From Thamnaconus septentrionalis (taxonomy: Eukaryota; Chordata; Actinopteri; Tetraodontiformes; Monacanthidae): a stretch of 64,000 bases of DNA. Location: NCBI GenBank assembly GCA_009823395.1, contig CM020501.1, positions 24,841,861-24,905,860 of the forward strand, written 5' to 3'. Position 1 is the stretch's first letter. Every line of letters begins with the position of its first letter. The translations under genes and the position numbers were made by a program. The notes under the pieces were generated by a model, which saw only the letters and a list, made by a program, of their open reading frames with translations, made no database searches and had not been told where the DNA came from. Positions 1-14,901 of this stretch are shown here, piece by piece.

Positions 1-717
1 CAAACTACGGCCGGGGGCCATATGCGGCCCATTAAGCTATTTAAGCTGGCCTGCTGAAACTTGAAGAAATTCTATTAATAGTCAGTCATAAAATAGCTGT
101 ATTTCACGCATGTTTTCAGTGTTTTCAATGTCATTTCAATAAAGAGCTAAATATCGTGGGGCTTCAAAGACACTCATTTTGTTGTAACTTTGCTTTGGTT
201 CATTTTCAATTGACAAAATGCCATGCAAGTCTATGGGGTCAAAAGTCAACTTTGTCCTAGAGACATGGGGCCACTTGCAGGTTCATCGGGATCCCTCAAG
301 ACGCAGCCATGTCAAATTTGGTGCTTCTAGGTAACCCTCTAATTCCAGCCTTATCGGTAACCCTAATGCCATGCAAGTCTATGGGGTCAAAAGTCAACTT
401 TGTCCTAGAGACATGGGACCACTTGCAGGTTCATCGGGATCCCTCAAGACCCAGCCACGTCAAATTTGGGGCTTCTAACCCCAAATTTGGGGTTGGGGGG
501 CATGAAAAATTTTCTTTCTCCAAGGTGGGGCGTGACAGAGAAAGTTTGAGAACCACTGCATTAAAGCAACATGTTTTCCACATATCCCATGATATGAGTT
601 TTCCTCCTATGAGGTGGCTCACCAAAACACTCCATCCATCTGCTGCTGCTCCGGCCCCTCTAGCACATTTCAGAACGCATGGTGACCCCACCAGTCAAAA
701 AGTTTGCCCGGCCCTGG
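1..717 (+). mobile_element. hAT-A MITE copy 1, with internal tandem duplication
   Basis: The left end matches the family start (CAAACTACGGCC...GGGGGCCATATG); the first bases lie outside the window. The right end is GTTTGCCCGGCCCTGG. Shared core phrases with other copies include aataaagagctaaatat, cactccatccatctgctgctgct and ccaccagtcaaaaagtttgccc. Between the halves lies extra sequence with two ~110-bp repeats (about 217-328 and 366-477). The hAT assignment rests on the CAGGG(A/G)TGGGCAAA-type terminal inverted repeat seen in the complete copies. Confidence 0.7.
217..477 (+). repeat. two-copy tandem repeat, period about 149 bp
   Basis: The stretch starting atgccatgcaagtctatggg and ending near the ccctcaagac...cagcca segment occurs twice, starting at about 217 and about 366, nearly identical. 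It sits inside the hAT-A copy and is absent from the other copies, so it is a later insertion or duplication. Confidence 0.8.
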
Positions 718-793
718 TTGAGAGCTAAATGCTACTCTAACACCAACGTGTTTCTGAGGGGACGACTATTGGCTAACCCTAACCCTACCCCAC

Positions 794-1037
794 CTGCTCC
801 AGCAGCTGCCTGAGCCGGTGCAGCTGCGACTCCAGCTGCTTGTTGTGGTCCTCCAGGATCTGCATGCGCGCCTCCAGCCGCCCCTTGTGCTGCCGCAGCA
901 GCTTGGCCTCGGCGATGAGCTCGGCGTCGCGGGTGCTCTGCGGCGACGCCGGCAGCAGCTCCGGCGGCGACGGCAACGGCGACAGGCCCTTCCTGTCGTG
1001 GGCCTTCTTCAGCCGCTCGTACTCAGACTGCAGCTTC
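794..1037 (-). CDS. dmd: dmd exon 75: C-terminal coiled coil (dystrobrevin-binding)
   Basis: 244 nt. The acceptor is ...CGCCGCAG|GAAGCTGCAG and the donor is GAGCAG|GTGGGG. The first G completes the Arg codon begun in exon 74. The peptide runs [17 protein letters not shown], then a Pro/Ser linker [18 protein letters not shown], then the near-invariant helix [20 protein letters not shown] and [21 protein letters not shown]. The leucine heptads form the coiled coil that in dystrophin binds alpha-dystrobrevin (known for the family). It ends in phase 0. The length equals human exon 75. The SPLPSPPE linker favours dystrophin over utrophin. The donor is odd: +3 to +6 read GGGG and TAGGGTTAGGGTTAG follows. 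Confidence 0.97.
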
Positions 1038-2306
1038 CTGCGGCGAGAGAGCGAGATCGGGAGAGGGAGAGGGAGAGGGGTGGGGTGGGGGAGGGGGGTT
1101 AAAAATAGAGTTGCCAACCGTCCCTTAAAATACAGAATTGCCCCGCATTGGACAATGAAATGGTGCGTCCCGTTTTTCGGAGTTGTCTTGAACGTACATT
1201 TATTTTCAACGCAAACTCACGTTTGTTTCCATAGAGTTTGCGTTCAAAACCGTAATCTACGTAGCTGCAGGCAATACCACTGCGCAACCCATTCGCAACA
1301 ACTGCGTACTGGCTGCATGGAGTAGGCTTTGTAAAAGCCATTCACACCGCACTTTAGTGATTGTTGTGTGAAGATATGTTAAACTAAAAAAATTCAATAC
1401 AATTTAAACATTCAGTTTATTTCTAATGTCTTTTGCTCACAAAGCAGTTCAAACTATGTGAACCATAGACTTTTGAAACCCTATTTTGAGTTATGATTCA
1501 CCACTACTGGTGAGCCATGACCCCGACCACTGCGGGAGGGAGGCCTCCTTTATTTTTCTGAACGACAGTTGGCAACGCTAGCTTCTTCCATTTGCCATAT
1601 GCTAATGTTAACAAAAAGAAAAAAAATCTGGTAAGATTAGAAAACTTGTAAATCCTGAATTTCTTGGAGGAGCTACTGTGATATTTTTTGTCAGCATTAG
1701 CATACAGCAAATATTAACCAACAATTTTGAACTGCGATCATCAACACTTTTTCAAACTGACCAAGCTAGATCTTAGCTAGCTGTGTGCTAGTGCTAACAG
1801 CAAATCCCTGTAGCTCCCCGGCTAAAAATTCATGCTAAGATAAAAATGCTAAAAAAAAAAAAAAAAAAAATGCTAAGCTAATGCATTGAGCGACACGATT
1901 AAAGCTAAAACGACGATTAAGCTTTTCAATCCGGCTCGCTGAACTTGAAGAAATTATATCAATAGAATAGAATCGCCTTTACCTTTATTGTCATCGCACT
2001 ACAAGTAGTTAAAACGAAATTGCAGTTTTGAGATATATTGCACCCTATTTTAAAAAAGAAAGATCTCAAGGAGCTATAAGTCATAAAGTCAGTTAAGTCA
2101 GTAAAGACATTTTAATAGATCTAATTGCAATGCTTAAAAAGTGACAGTGTGCCAGGAATATTAATAGTCAGTCAGTCATTAAAGCTGTATTTCATCCATG
2201 TTTTCAGAGTCGTTTCAATAAAGATCTAAACACTGTGACACTGATTTTGTTGCAACTTTGCTTTGGTTGTTAGGGTTGGTGTGGCGTTTTAGCCCCGCCC
2301 ACTGAC
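1038..2306 (-). other. dmd: intron 74
   Basis: It holds a MITE with GTTGCCAAC termini (1107-1579), a poly-A run near 1851-1869 and a partial, interrupted copy of the hAT-A family (about 1920-2268). No gene was seen. Confidence 0.85.
1107..1579. mobile_element. MITE with AG(A/C)GTTGCCAAC terminal inverted repeats
   Basis: The left end reads agagttgccaaccgtccc and the right end reads gacagttggcaacgct, inverted complements over about 14 bp with mismatches. About 470 bp, no coding sequence. The superfamily is not certain. A related start (gttgccaacc...) occurs near 4931. Confidence 0.5.
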
Positions 2307-2465
2307 CTGTTCTCCTGCTCCAGGTCGTTGAGAACCCTCTCCAGCTCTCCCTTCTCCTCCGTCTCCATGGAGATGAGGATCTGGGCGGGGCTGCGGGGCT
2401 GGCTGAGAGGAGAGCCTTGGTTCAGAGACTGGCAGTAGTGCTGGATCAACATGTGCTCGTCATCG
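2307..2465 (-). CDS. dmd: dmd exon 74: syntrophin-binding segment and start of coiled coil
   Basis: 159 nt, as in human. The acceptor is GCTTGCAG|CGATGACGAG and the donor is GAACAG|GTCAGT. The first C completes ATC (Ile) with exon 73. It encodes [20 protein letters not shown], then [20 protein letters not shown] and [13 protein letters not shown]. The first part belongs to the alpha-helical syntrophin-binding region; the last part starts the first heptad block (known for dystrophin). All boundaries are phase 2, so the exon can be skipped without changing frame. A (TG)n-type tract lies just upstream of the acceptor in the transcript. Confidence 0.97.
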
Positions 2466-3978
2466 CTGCAAGCAAACACGCACGCACGCACACGCACACA
2501 CACACACACACACGATAGGCATTCATATGCGCACGCACACATGCGCGCCCGCACACAGAGACACACACAAGGATGGAGAAAAAATAAAGAAAAATCAGCA
2601 AGTGAATGAGTTCTGGGTGGCAGAGGAGTCAGGACGGCACCACAGAAGAAGAAGAATCGAACAGAGGGGAGGGGCAGAGAGAGGAGCACGGCGGAGAGCC
2701 ATCGCACTGGCTTTTGTATCAGGTTGTCGCTTATTTTATTTGTATTATACAACACATGCAGCGCTAACACTAGAAATCCCAGAATGCTCTGCTGGGGTTT
2801 TGGCACCTCAATCCCGACAGCACGTTCAGTTGAAGGATATACTTAATGCTACGTCATTGGTTAATTGTTGTTATTTTATTTTTAAATGTATTATCAGCAC
2901 TTGGAAAAAGGCGACTGTTGACATTTAAACAGGAAGGCTGCAGATAAAAGAAGAGCCACATGAATTTTATTTAAATTTTATTTATTTTGATGTGTTTCTT
3001 TAATTTTAAACTTTATTTTGCTTGTGTGCGATATGAAGTTATTCATTGTGTAGTATTAAGCCTTGCTTGTTCCATATTGGGTGTTCAAGCTGAACTTGTT
3101 TGGGTTCATTTAAAAAGGTTCACTGTTCTAACATCTGGAGGGAGATTTTCTCAATAAATATCAACGAAGTTTCACATTTTGGGCCCCACTGTGTGAGTTT
3201 GACACCCTCCTGATTTAGTAGACGCACTGTGAATTAAAAAGCAGCAGCTCCCATAAGCAAATTCCCTCCTGGTCTCTGATTGGTCGCCGCTAAACAAAAT
3301 GAATTATGCAATAAAAAAAAAAAGAAAGAAGCTTAATTAGTCATTTCCTGCTCCCTGGATGAAGCGCTCCGTTCCTCTCTCCGTCCTTAAAAAACACTTC
3401 CTGTCGGAAATAATTAAACATCTGTTCACATTGCTGCCGCAACACCCCCCCCCCTTCTCTTTTTAATCATAGAAAGCGATGCAAACTCCACGAAAACTTT
3501 AAAGCAGATAAACACTAAACACATTTACATGAAGGCTCGTTGCGACGGGAATTCCGGGAATTCTCTCTTAATTAGCTCCACAGCGGAGCTCGCGATCCCA
3601 ATTACAATTACCCAGAGGAAAGGTTTTCCCATCGGGGGAGGAGGCTTGCTGGCGAATATTGCCCAAGCAACATCGGCCGCGTGTGAATAATTTTGCATGA
3701 CATTATGATTTTTTTGCGCGGGCTGATTTTGGTTGTGAGTGCGTGTGTGTGCGTGGAGGAAGAGCCACCGGCAGCCAATGGAGACGCGAGTCGGGTGGAG
3801 CCGCTTCACACACACACACACACATATACACACATGTGCAACCAAGGGTGCCGATGGGGTGAGTGAAACCAAAACGAAAAAGAGAGAAAAGACGAGACAA
3901 ACTCGAGAGGGAAAAAAAAAAAAACAACAACAAAAAAAAACGATAAAAGAAACAGAAAAAAAAAGAAGCGTTCCTCAC
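2466..3978 (-). other. dmd: intron 73
   Basis: CA repeats at 2476-2513 and 3806-3836, AT-rich unique sequence between, and A-rich runs at 3910-3965. No gene or clear transposon was seen. Confidence 0.85.
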
Positions 3979-4044
3979 ATGCTCTCATTGGGTGAGATAC
4001 TGTCATTCAGATAAGAGCCGTTATGGTTCTCCATTTCTGCTAAC
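3979..4044 (-). CDS. dmd: dmd exon 73: syntrophin-binding region
   Basis: 66 nt. The acceptor is CCCTGCAG|GTTAGCAG and the donor is AGCAT|GTGAGG. It encodes LAEMENHNGSYLNDSISPNES plus the first two bases of Ile, with G completing Arg from exon 72. The peptide is almost identical to the mammalian one. Both borders are phase 2, and the exon belongs to the 71-74 cassette that is alternatively spliced in mammals. It is too short to appear as a long open frame and was found by reading the minus strand between exons 72 and 74. Confidence 0.96.
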
Positions 4045-6005
4045 CTGCAGGGAGGGGGGAAGGGGGGGAGAAACAGAGTCAGTCAGTCGCAAACACCACA
4101 CGCTTAGCACGCTAGCAGTTAGCAGACGGCCAGTATCTTGGTTTCTGGGGGAGCGTCGGCAGGTGGGAATCATCTTCATCACTGTGGGAAATACGAGGGT
4201 GAGCCCATGAGACCCCCTGAAAGCCTCAAAGCTAAATTTTAAAGGGGGTCGCCTCAGATTTTTTGCAAATAGCTAAAAAAAACAAAAAAGATATATGATT
4301 GTCACTAATGGTCACTAAAATGTCTTTTAAAATCATAAAAGACTGAAATATATTTCAAAATTTCTATTTTTGCGGGAGTTGCATCCAGTGCATGAAATAC
4401 TATATCATAATATAGTTTTGCATAATATTTACAGTGTTTATACATAGCTTATAATACTTGAAATAATGCGGCAATAGTGTATAATTTGGTGTTTATATGT
4501 ATACTGTAGAATTGTACTCTGTATACTGTAATATATTGTAATATATGGTATTACATTGTATAACACTTAATGTTAATATATAGTGTCATAGAATATGGTA
4601 ATGAATGTATATATTATTTATAGTGTCTATATATATTAAAATTTCACATCTCTCTGTGGCAAAAGTGCAACATTTTAGCCTGAGGGCTTTAAACACGAGA
4701 GCAATGAAGTGCGTTATTGACAACGTTATTTCCTTGCCGCGTGCTGACTTGGGGCCAAGCTGCCCGAAAGAATGAATAAATGCCGTTTGTTCTTGGCCCT
4801 GTGCTACTGTTTGCTGCGTGCTTGTTGCTACGGGTTTTGAACCCCCTGCCCCCCAGCGTACTCCTGACTGAGTTTCCTCCTAGCGTGCTGGTCGTGATTT
4901 GTCGTGCTTTCAGTGTACCTGAGCGACAGTGTTGCCAACCTGCCCACTTTCTCGCTAAATCTGGCAACTTTTTTGTCAAAGGCCACAAGCGACTTTTCCA
5001 GGTTTCATTTGGAGACTTTTCTGGTATTTTGGAGACTGACATGAAAGCGCGTATCGTTCCTGTTTCGTACACTGAATGGAAAAATATTTAAAGCTTTTAA
5101 TGATCTTAAAGACATTTTTGTGAAAATTTGTGATAATAAGATATGATTTTGTTTTAGCTTTAAGGAAAAAAAAAAAAAGTATACGAGGAGCCCCCCCCCT
5201 GAAAATTTAGCTTTAAGGCTTTCATCGGGGGTGGGGGGTCCGAACCCCCACCCCCAGGCCCTCCTGTATATCGCACACTGCTTAGATCCATGAAATATTG
5301 TAAGGTTATTCTAGGCCTCCTGCATAGATTGGTAACGAGTAACCAATGTAAATTTGGTTACGCGCACAACACAAAAAAATGTCGTCCCCTCAGACTGCAC
5401 CATTACCACCATCTTCTTGTGTGTTTTTTTTTTTTTTTATAAGAGTGGGCTCTCGCTCATCCTTGAGAGCCTCCCCTTGTAAAAAGAGGCGGGCGGGCGG
5501 GCGGCTCAGACTCCACGCCGAGATTCGCTCTTAAATTTTACACGGCCCAATTACTTACTGGCCTCTAAACTGATGCCATCGATGGGGGGGGCTGAAGAGG
5601 GGTAGGGGGTGTCTGACCAATTGCGCTAAGCTAATGATGCTATATAACACTGGGATGACACACATTTCGTCCTTATGAAAGTGTAAACGGTGTAAAGTAA
5701 ACAGTGGAGTGTAAAATGGGGCAGAGCGATAAAGTTTGATGACGTTTGTTGATGTTGTGCGTTAGCCTAATAGCTACACGCTGCTGGCTGAAAATTCTTT
5801 GCTATGCTAAATGTGTAGATCAGCGAGCAACAGAGAGCAACAGAGACACTGGAACAATTTGGGAGAGAAATGCTTTTTCTGTTTTGGCTGTGTTTTTCTG
5901 GTAATTCTAAGCTAAGGGCGTTGAGCCGCACGATTGAGGCTGAAATAAGCAGCTGGTGCTGAGTGGCTAACAGGTCATTAATAACATTCTTATGTCTGCG
6001 TCAAT

Positions 6006-6123
6006 AGCTGCATTTCCATGACCCCTAGCATTGCGCAAAACACCTGCAAATCACAATTGTACTTTGTCAAAATTTTAAAAATATCGCTTTTATTTTGCGA
6101 AAAACTGTAATGGAAATGCAGCT
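6006..6123. mobile_element. short palindromic MITE (AGCTGCATTTCCAT termini)
   Basis: The ends agctgcatttccat and atggaaatgcagct are perfect inverted complements around 118 bp of AT-rich sequence. This is the usual form of a small non-autonomous DNA transposon. It is the only copy seen here. Confidence 0.65.
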
Positions 6124-7089
6124 AGCGTCATTAAGCTAAGAGTTAGCTCATCCGCTCAGCCTATCGTAGGAAGTATACAGGGAAGTAGAAAGCCAAGCGC
6201 ACGAGCGCCTTTAGTTTGATTGTTCTCAAAGGCAAACCTCAGCAAAACATGGCATGCTAGCGTTAGCTCTATTAGATTAAGAAATAAAATGAATGAGCAA
6301 AATCTAAACCCAGCAATTTTGAATTGCAATAATCTTTTTCGACACACGCAGACTGATGGAGCTAGACCTTTACGTGTTTTGGATTTCAGCGCCGTGACCT
6401 AAGATAACTGTGTGCTAATGCTAGCAAGAAATCACTGTGGCTCTCGAAAAATTCACGATTCACCAGGTTTTATTATCTTAGACTGCCACCAGTAAAGCAG
6501 CCCTCAATGATTTTCAGTCATTGATATGAGGGTTTAAAGTTTTACTTTCTAAAAAAACCAAAAGACTTATTTCGGTGGGGAGGCAAAAAACAAAACAAAA
6601 AGAGAAGAGATTTGCACTAATCCTTTGAAGAAAACAAAGATATTATCTCTGGCCATTAATTCCAGCCTTGTAAACACACCTCCAGGCTAAATTTTCCTCC
6701 AAGCAAATCTATTAGTACCAAAGTCTAAAGAGCAAAACAAAATAAACTACAAAAAAACAACAACCAAAGCCTTAAATTGTCGGCTGTTATCGTTACTCTG
6801 TCAGAATGCTGGTGCTTTGGCTCAAAGACAAATTCAAATAAAAAAATAAAATAAATTAAATAAAAGAACAAATGTTTCAGGGCGTCGAAAGCGAAAATGG
6901 TTTGAGCAGATGGTTGGCAGCGACCCTCTGACGGCCCAACGGCGCACCCTTGAGGCTACTCCTTCACTTCCTTTAATCTGCTTTGTGTCGCTAACAGGAA
7001 GTAGCTGCACCCCCCGAGAGGAGGAGTGGCCAGAGAAACAGGAAGCGGTGGCCGAGTATGTATGTAAAAAAAAATAAAAATAAAAATTA

Positions 7090-7143
<54 letters not shown>

Positions 7144-7284
7144 ATATATGTATACGTGTGAGTATATATGTATTATATATATACAGACATATAGTATATA
7201 GATGTATGTATGTACATACACACATCCACAAATATATACATATACTGTATATACATATAAATACATAAATACATAGACACAGAC

Positions 7285-7286
<2 letters not shown>

Positions 7287-7342
<56 letters not shown>
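7287..7342. repeat. (AT)n microsatellite
   Basis: About 28 uninterrupted AT units. Other TA/TG tracts lie at 7090-7152, 8000-8060 and 8400-8545. Confidence 0.95.
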
Positions 7343-7345
<3 letters not shown>

Positions 7346-8578
7346 CTAAGTGTAGGAGACTGAGGCGACAGTGAATGCAGAGGCAGTCACTAGTGTGTGG
7401 GGGGTTGGGATCAATATGTCAGACTGAGTCTGGCACCTCACGCTGACTCCACCGAGGGGCGGCAGCGGTGGCGGTGGACTGATTCAATGAGCGATTGATC
7501 GGCCGCTTGATTGACTCGTTGTCCCATTGACCCCCCCCCCCCCCACCGCCCCCCCCCTCCAGCATCGGGGGTGGCTGTGAACTCGGAGAGCGGCAGCCAC
7601 ATTGTGGTTGGTTTTGGCCCAGTTGGCTGTTCTGAGCGACTGGGAATATCGACGTCCTTCTCACTCTCACTCTCACTCTCACTCTCGGTTCTGTATGGAT
7701 GATGATGCTCTCAGACGTGGTGCGAGCCACATAGAGGCACTGGCCTCACTCTCACTGCAGGCTCACTGATTCCACAAGGTGGGTGATTGGGGGGCAGGGT
7801 GGTAAATACATAAGCAATGAAGACTTTAGCTCCGCCCTACACCAGAGGGATGATGATCTGCTCATCTGGCAGCAGCCTTGTTGTCTCAAGGCTCAGGTGT
7901 CAAACTCTGGCTCGTGGAATTATATTTGGCCAGCGAGGCAATGCGAGAGTGTGCGTGTATCTTTATTGCAAAAGTAACCCTTCCTGTGCTATATATATAT
8001 ATATATATATATATACATGGATATATGTACATACATATACATATATGTTAGTGTTGTCACAATACTGGATTTCAGACTTCAAAACGATATTTGGGAAAGT
8101 TTCAAGGGGCAGGAGGGGGGCGGGGCCGCAAATCGGCTGAAGAGTTTTGTCGACGGGGGTGGGGAGATCGCGCTGAAGTCCCGCAGAAGTGTCTTCGCGA
8201 CGCAATTTCCCTCCTTTCCTGCCTCGCAGGGAGGTAGCGGAGGGAGCGCTCGCAGCGTTAGAGTGTGTGTTAGCGGTGCCGCACGTCGCCCTGATGTAGT
8301 ACCGATATATTGATACTACGGAGAAGTCATAGCGTATCGTTTTTAATTTTCACCGAAAAAATATCAATATATTGATTTTTTTAACAACACTAATACTGTA
8401 TATATATACATATCTACATATATATATCTGCATGTATGTATGTATGTACATATACATATATATATATGTACATATATATATATATATAGTGTACTGTATG
8501 TATATATATATGAACAGTATATACAGTATATATATATATACACTGGGTCCTGCTGGTGCGTGCTGGTGGGTGTATTAC

Positions 8579-8644
8579 CGGTTTGCGTAGTGCTCAATCC
8601 GGGTGTGTGTGTCATCGTGGGAGAGCTGGGGGGACGATCCAGGC
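8579..8644 (-). CDS. dmd: dmd exon 72
   Basis: 66 nt. The acceptor is CCCCCACAG|GCCTGG and the donor is AACCG|GTAATA. It encodes PGSSPQLSHDDTHTRIEHYAN plus CG of Arg; the first G completes Ala from exon 71. It corresponds to the human peptide PASSPQLSHDDTHSRIEHYA. The pyrimidine tract upstream is an extreme (CT)n repeat (positions 8655-8708 read as GA on the plus strand). Phase 2 at both ends. Confidence 0.96.
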
Positions 8645-8652
8645 CTGTGGGG

Positions 8653-8711
<59 letters not shown>

Positions 8712-9652
8712 CATGAGGAGGGAGTGAGAAACAACAAGCCTCGTCGAGAGCCGCTTACAATCCGCTTGCTGTTCTGTCGACAGGAGTCAGAGGGAAAAAA
8801 TAAATACTAATACTGAATAAGAAATAAATAAATAAATGGGAAAAAAAACGCTCAGATGTTAAAAAAGAAAACAAACAGAAAAAACCCCCCTGCAAACTTC
8901 TCTTTACAAGGGCACCTTGGTGTCTCCGAGTCGCCTCCTTTCAAGACGGAGGAGCTGAAAACACGAAAGTTACTTTGCTGGCTGTGTTGTGTCTTCTCCG
9001 TGACGTGTGTGTGTGTGTTCTCCCGCCCCTGATCCCAGATTATTTCACCACGGCTGCTGCTTTTCTAGCCGAGGTGGCGTCTGATGGAGCCGCACCCTGC
9101 GAGATCTCGTCTCCATGGACCCGTCGCAAAGTTGGTCGATGGTTCGACTTCATAAAGGAAAAAAAACGTAAAAAGAAAAAGTCTGGCCATGACCGTGGAG
9201 GACAGCAAAAATTTAAAAAATTAATCAGCTAAAAAAATAACGAAATAAATTTGTAAATATGAAGAGGAACAAATGAAAGAATGAATAAAAAAAATAAATA
9301 GAAAGATGAATAAATAAAAAACACAATTGGGTGTCACCCTGGCATAAGGGCTCAGCCCCTAATAGAGAGATGAATGGATAAAAGTATAAATGGAAAAATA
9401 TCGATGTATGAAGGTAAATTTTGTCATTGTTTATCCCTTTTGTCATTGTAGAACTATGAAACTATGTCTTTTCCTGTGGTCCATGTTTTTTTTTTGTTTT
9501 TTTTTACATTTTCATTGCTTTTCCATTTTGCACTTTGTTTTTACCAGACGGACTGGGCTGTCAATGAAATGCAATCATAAACCTTGTGTGTGTGTGAGTG
9601 TGTGTGTGCGCACGCGCGTGCATGTGTGTGTGTGGTGTAGGCAGGTACTCAC
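8645..9652 (-). other. dmd: intron 71
   Basis: A (GA)n tract at 8655-8708 touches the exon 72 acceptor, and a GT-rich tract at 9581-9640 lies close to the exon 71 donor. The rest is A-rich unique sequence with nothing recognisable. Confidence 0.85.
8655..8708. repeat. (GA)n microsatellite acting as the exon 72 pyrimidine tract
   Basis: Pure GA on the plus strand, so (UC)n in the pre-mRNA, ending about 10 nt before the exon 72 acceptor AG. Confidence 0.95.
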
Positions 9653-9691
9653 GCGTGGTCAACAGGCCAGAAGTTGATCAGAGTGACAGGA
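9653..9691 (-). CDS. dmd: dmd exon 71 (39 nt micro-exon)
   Basis: 39 nt. The acceptor is GTCTTGCAG|TCCTGTC and the donor is CCACGC|GTGAGTAC. It encodes PVTLINFWPVDH plus GC of Ala; its first T completes Thr from exon 70. The match to human PVTLINFWPVDSA is diagnostic for dystrophin, because utrophin differs here. This exon is skipped in many mammalian dystrophin transcripts, and its phase-2 borders keep that possible here. A GT-rich repeat lies just downstream of the donor on the genomic plus strand, which reads CA-rich in the transcript. Confidence 0.96.
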
Positions 9692-10960
<1,269 letters not shown>

Positions 10961-10967
10961 AGTGCGC

Positions 10968-11052
<85 letters not shown>
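10968..11052. repeat. compound (TA)n(CA)n microsatellite
   Basis: About 20 TA units followed by about 18 CA units. Confidence 0.95.
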
Positions 11053-11056
<4 letters not shown>

Positions 11057-11079
11057 GTATATGTAAATATACATATACC

Positions 11080-12989
<1,910 letters not shown>

Positions 12990-13252
12990 TTAAAGTGCAC
13001 GACTCGACATTGTCTTAAAGATAAATAATTCAAAATGATGTAACATACATGAAGTCTGGAGAGGTTTCATTTCTAAAATGTGTTCATGAAATGTAACATG
13101 TTTTTGTTAAAAATGCAAACGCAAAATAGACTCCTGTGTTTTTCCAATGAAGGCAACATTTTCGCACAAAGACAAAAAGCTGAACCTGAAAACGTTTCAT
13201 AAAACATGGCGCCGCGAAGCCCCGAGGGCGGACCATCAAATATGCATTAAAC

Positions 13253-13610
13253 CAGAGGTGTCAAACTAAAACACACAGTGGGGCCAAAATGTAAAACTTG
13301 GACAAAATCTCAGGCCAACATTGATATTTATTGAAAAAAATCTTCCTCCAGCGGACCCAAAGAAGTTTTGCAGCTTAATAAAACACATGTGCAAAATTGA
13401 ATTTCAAATTAAAAAAAAACTCATCAAAATAAATAAAATGTAAATAAAAATCGTCTTCTGATTTAAACTTTAACAGGAAGATCTTCTCATTCATACAAAA
13501 ACAAAGTAATAACAATAAACCAATGAAGTAATAATAATCCTTCAATGAACAAAATACCAGCAGAGTATTCTGGGATAATTTGGCCCGTGGGCCAGATTTT
13601 GACACCTATG
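13253..13610. mobile_element. hAT-C MITE with 8-bp target site duplication
   Basis: Ends CAGAGGTGTCAAACT and TTTTGACACCTATG are imperfect inverted repeats. Flanks CATTAAAC (13245-13252) and CATTAATC (13611-13618) match at 7 of 8 positions, the 8-bp duplication typical of hAT transposons. The body includes ggggccaaaatgtaaaactt and ggcccgtgggccag. Related copies lie at about 42214, 47385 and 48958. Confidence 0.8.
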
Positions 13611-14870
13611 CATTAATCCATCCAGCTCACGCGTTTTTTTTTTTACGTCTGACCTTCGAGACAAATTGAAACGTTTTAACTACGCAAATACCCGACTCAA
13701 ATCGACGCACGGCGAAGGAGGATTAATCTCAGGGCAACGTTATAGATTAATCTGTGCATGTTCCCATCAGCGGGGGGTTGGGGAGGTCGAGTCGTCCCTT
13801 TCGAGGACGCAGCTGGAATCAAACCCTGCTGTATCCAGTTGAGAGACCAGATGAGATTAGGTTCGCCCACCTGCTGGTGTGCGCGGCGGCGAATGAGGCA
13901 AATCGAGCGAAATGGTTGGCGAGGCCGCCGCCGCCGCTCCCGCTTCGTTTCGGTCGAAGATTTAAGAAAACAAAATGAAACGGGGTGGGGTTGTGGGCAG
14001 GGGGTGGTGCCCCCCACAGTTTGGGATGAGCAGCAGCAGCAGCAGCAGACACGGGAGACGCGTCTGGAACGGAACGGGTTAGCGACGCTCCGAGCTGCGA
14101 ACAAATCAAGGCGGCGGAACCGTCGCAAATACGGCGAAACAGAAAAAGAGAGCAAGAGTAAATGAGCCAGTGAGAACCAGAGAACCCCCGCCCCGACACA
14201 CACCCTACCACCGGGGTTGACAACTTGCACGTCTTGCACGGTGTGTATTAGCCCCCCCGTCAGTCAAGGCGTCTTCGATAAAATCACGCAACAAAGCGTG
14301 CAAGACGGGAGGCGACACCTGCTGATTGTGATTCCCCCCGGGAGACGGGGAGGGCGGGGGTCGGGGGGGTATGATTATCTTGCCAAAAAAAAAACACAAT
14401 TTGGGGGGGCCGCTACGCCTGTCGAGCTTTCTGCGCCGCCGCAACAACATGGCGAACAGCGATCGCACTGTCGGCTCCCGTCACTCACGGCTGGCGCAGG
14501 ATTTCTGAGGGTGACGGTGGAAACAAACACAGCCTCCGAGTTCCGCCTCGCTGGCGTCAGGGTTTTTCTGTTTTGAATTCTCTCAGCTGGAATGACAGCA
14601 GTCACCATTGCAAGTATTGAGAGGCCTAATGAAGCGAATGTTAAGCTTGAAGGCTGGTTTGTAGTTTACTTGTCTTTCATTGCGGGACGAGTGAATGTTG
14701 CACCTTTGATGGCTAATTGATTAATGTCAAGTTCAAAAACTGTGTCTAAAGGTAAAGTCACAGATGCTAAAGCTAACAGCTCCCAGCCAGGACTGCCATT
14801 GTAAAGCTACTTAGCGGTCATCGTGTAGTAAATTGGACTACAGTATCTCAACCAAAGTCTTTATTCTAGA

Positions 14871-14901
<31 letters not shown>

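Larger units (their letters stand above)
1..793 (-). other. dmd: intron 75 (partial)
   Basis: The intron continues beyond position 1. It is mostly one hAT-type MITE copy (1-717) that carries an internal tandem duplication. Near the exon 75 donor the plus strand reads taaccctaaccctacccc, a short telomere-like run. No coding sequence was seen. Confidence 0.85.
4045..8578 (-). other. dmd: intron 72
   Basis: AT-rich. It holds a 118-bp palindromic MITE (6006-6123), long TA/TG repeats (7090-7152, 7287-7342, 8000-8060, 8400-8545), a C-run at 7532-7543 and short A/C-rich runs. No gene was seen. Confidence 0.85.

Noticed and set aside
309..728. 139-codon plus-strand frame
   Set aside because: It lies wholly in a hAT-A MITE copy and its internal duplication; no protein family is recognised.
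772..790. Interstitial telomere repeat
   Set aside because: Only about two and a half TTAGGG units; too short to call a telomeric tract. Noted instead as a splice-adjacent motif.
1..793. Exon 76 of dmd
   Set aside because: No frame resembling the residues after LLEQ was seen; the stretch is a MITE. It must lie before the window.
13697..14239. 180-codon minus-strand frame in intron 67
   Set aside because: Low-complexity Arg/Ser/Cys composition, no known family, no fit to dystrophin, no splice signals in phase. Probably chance in GC-rich sequence.
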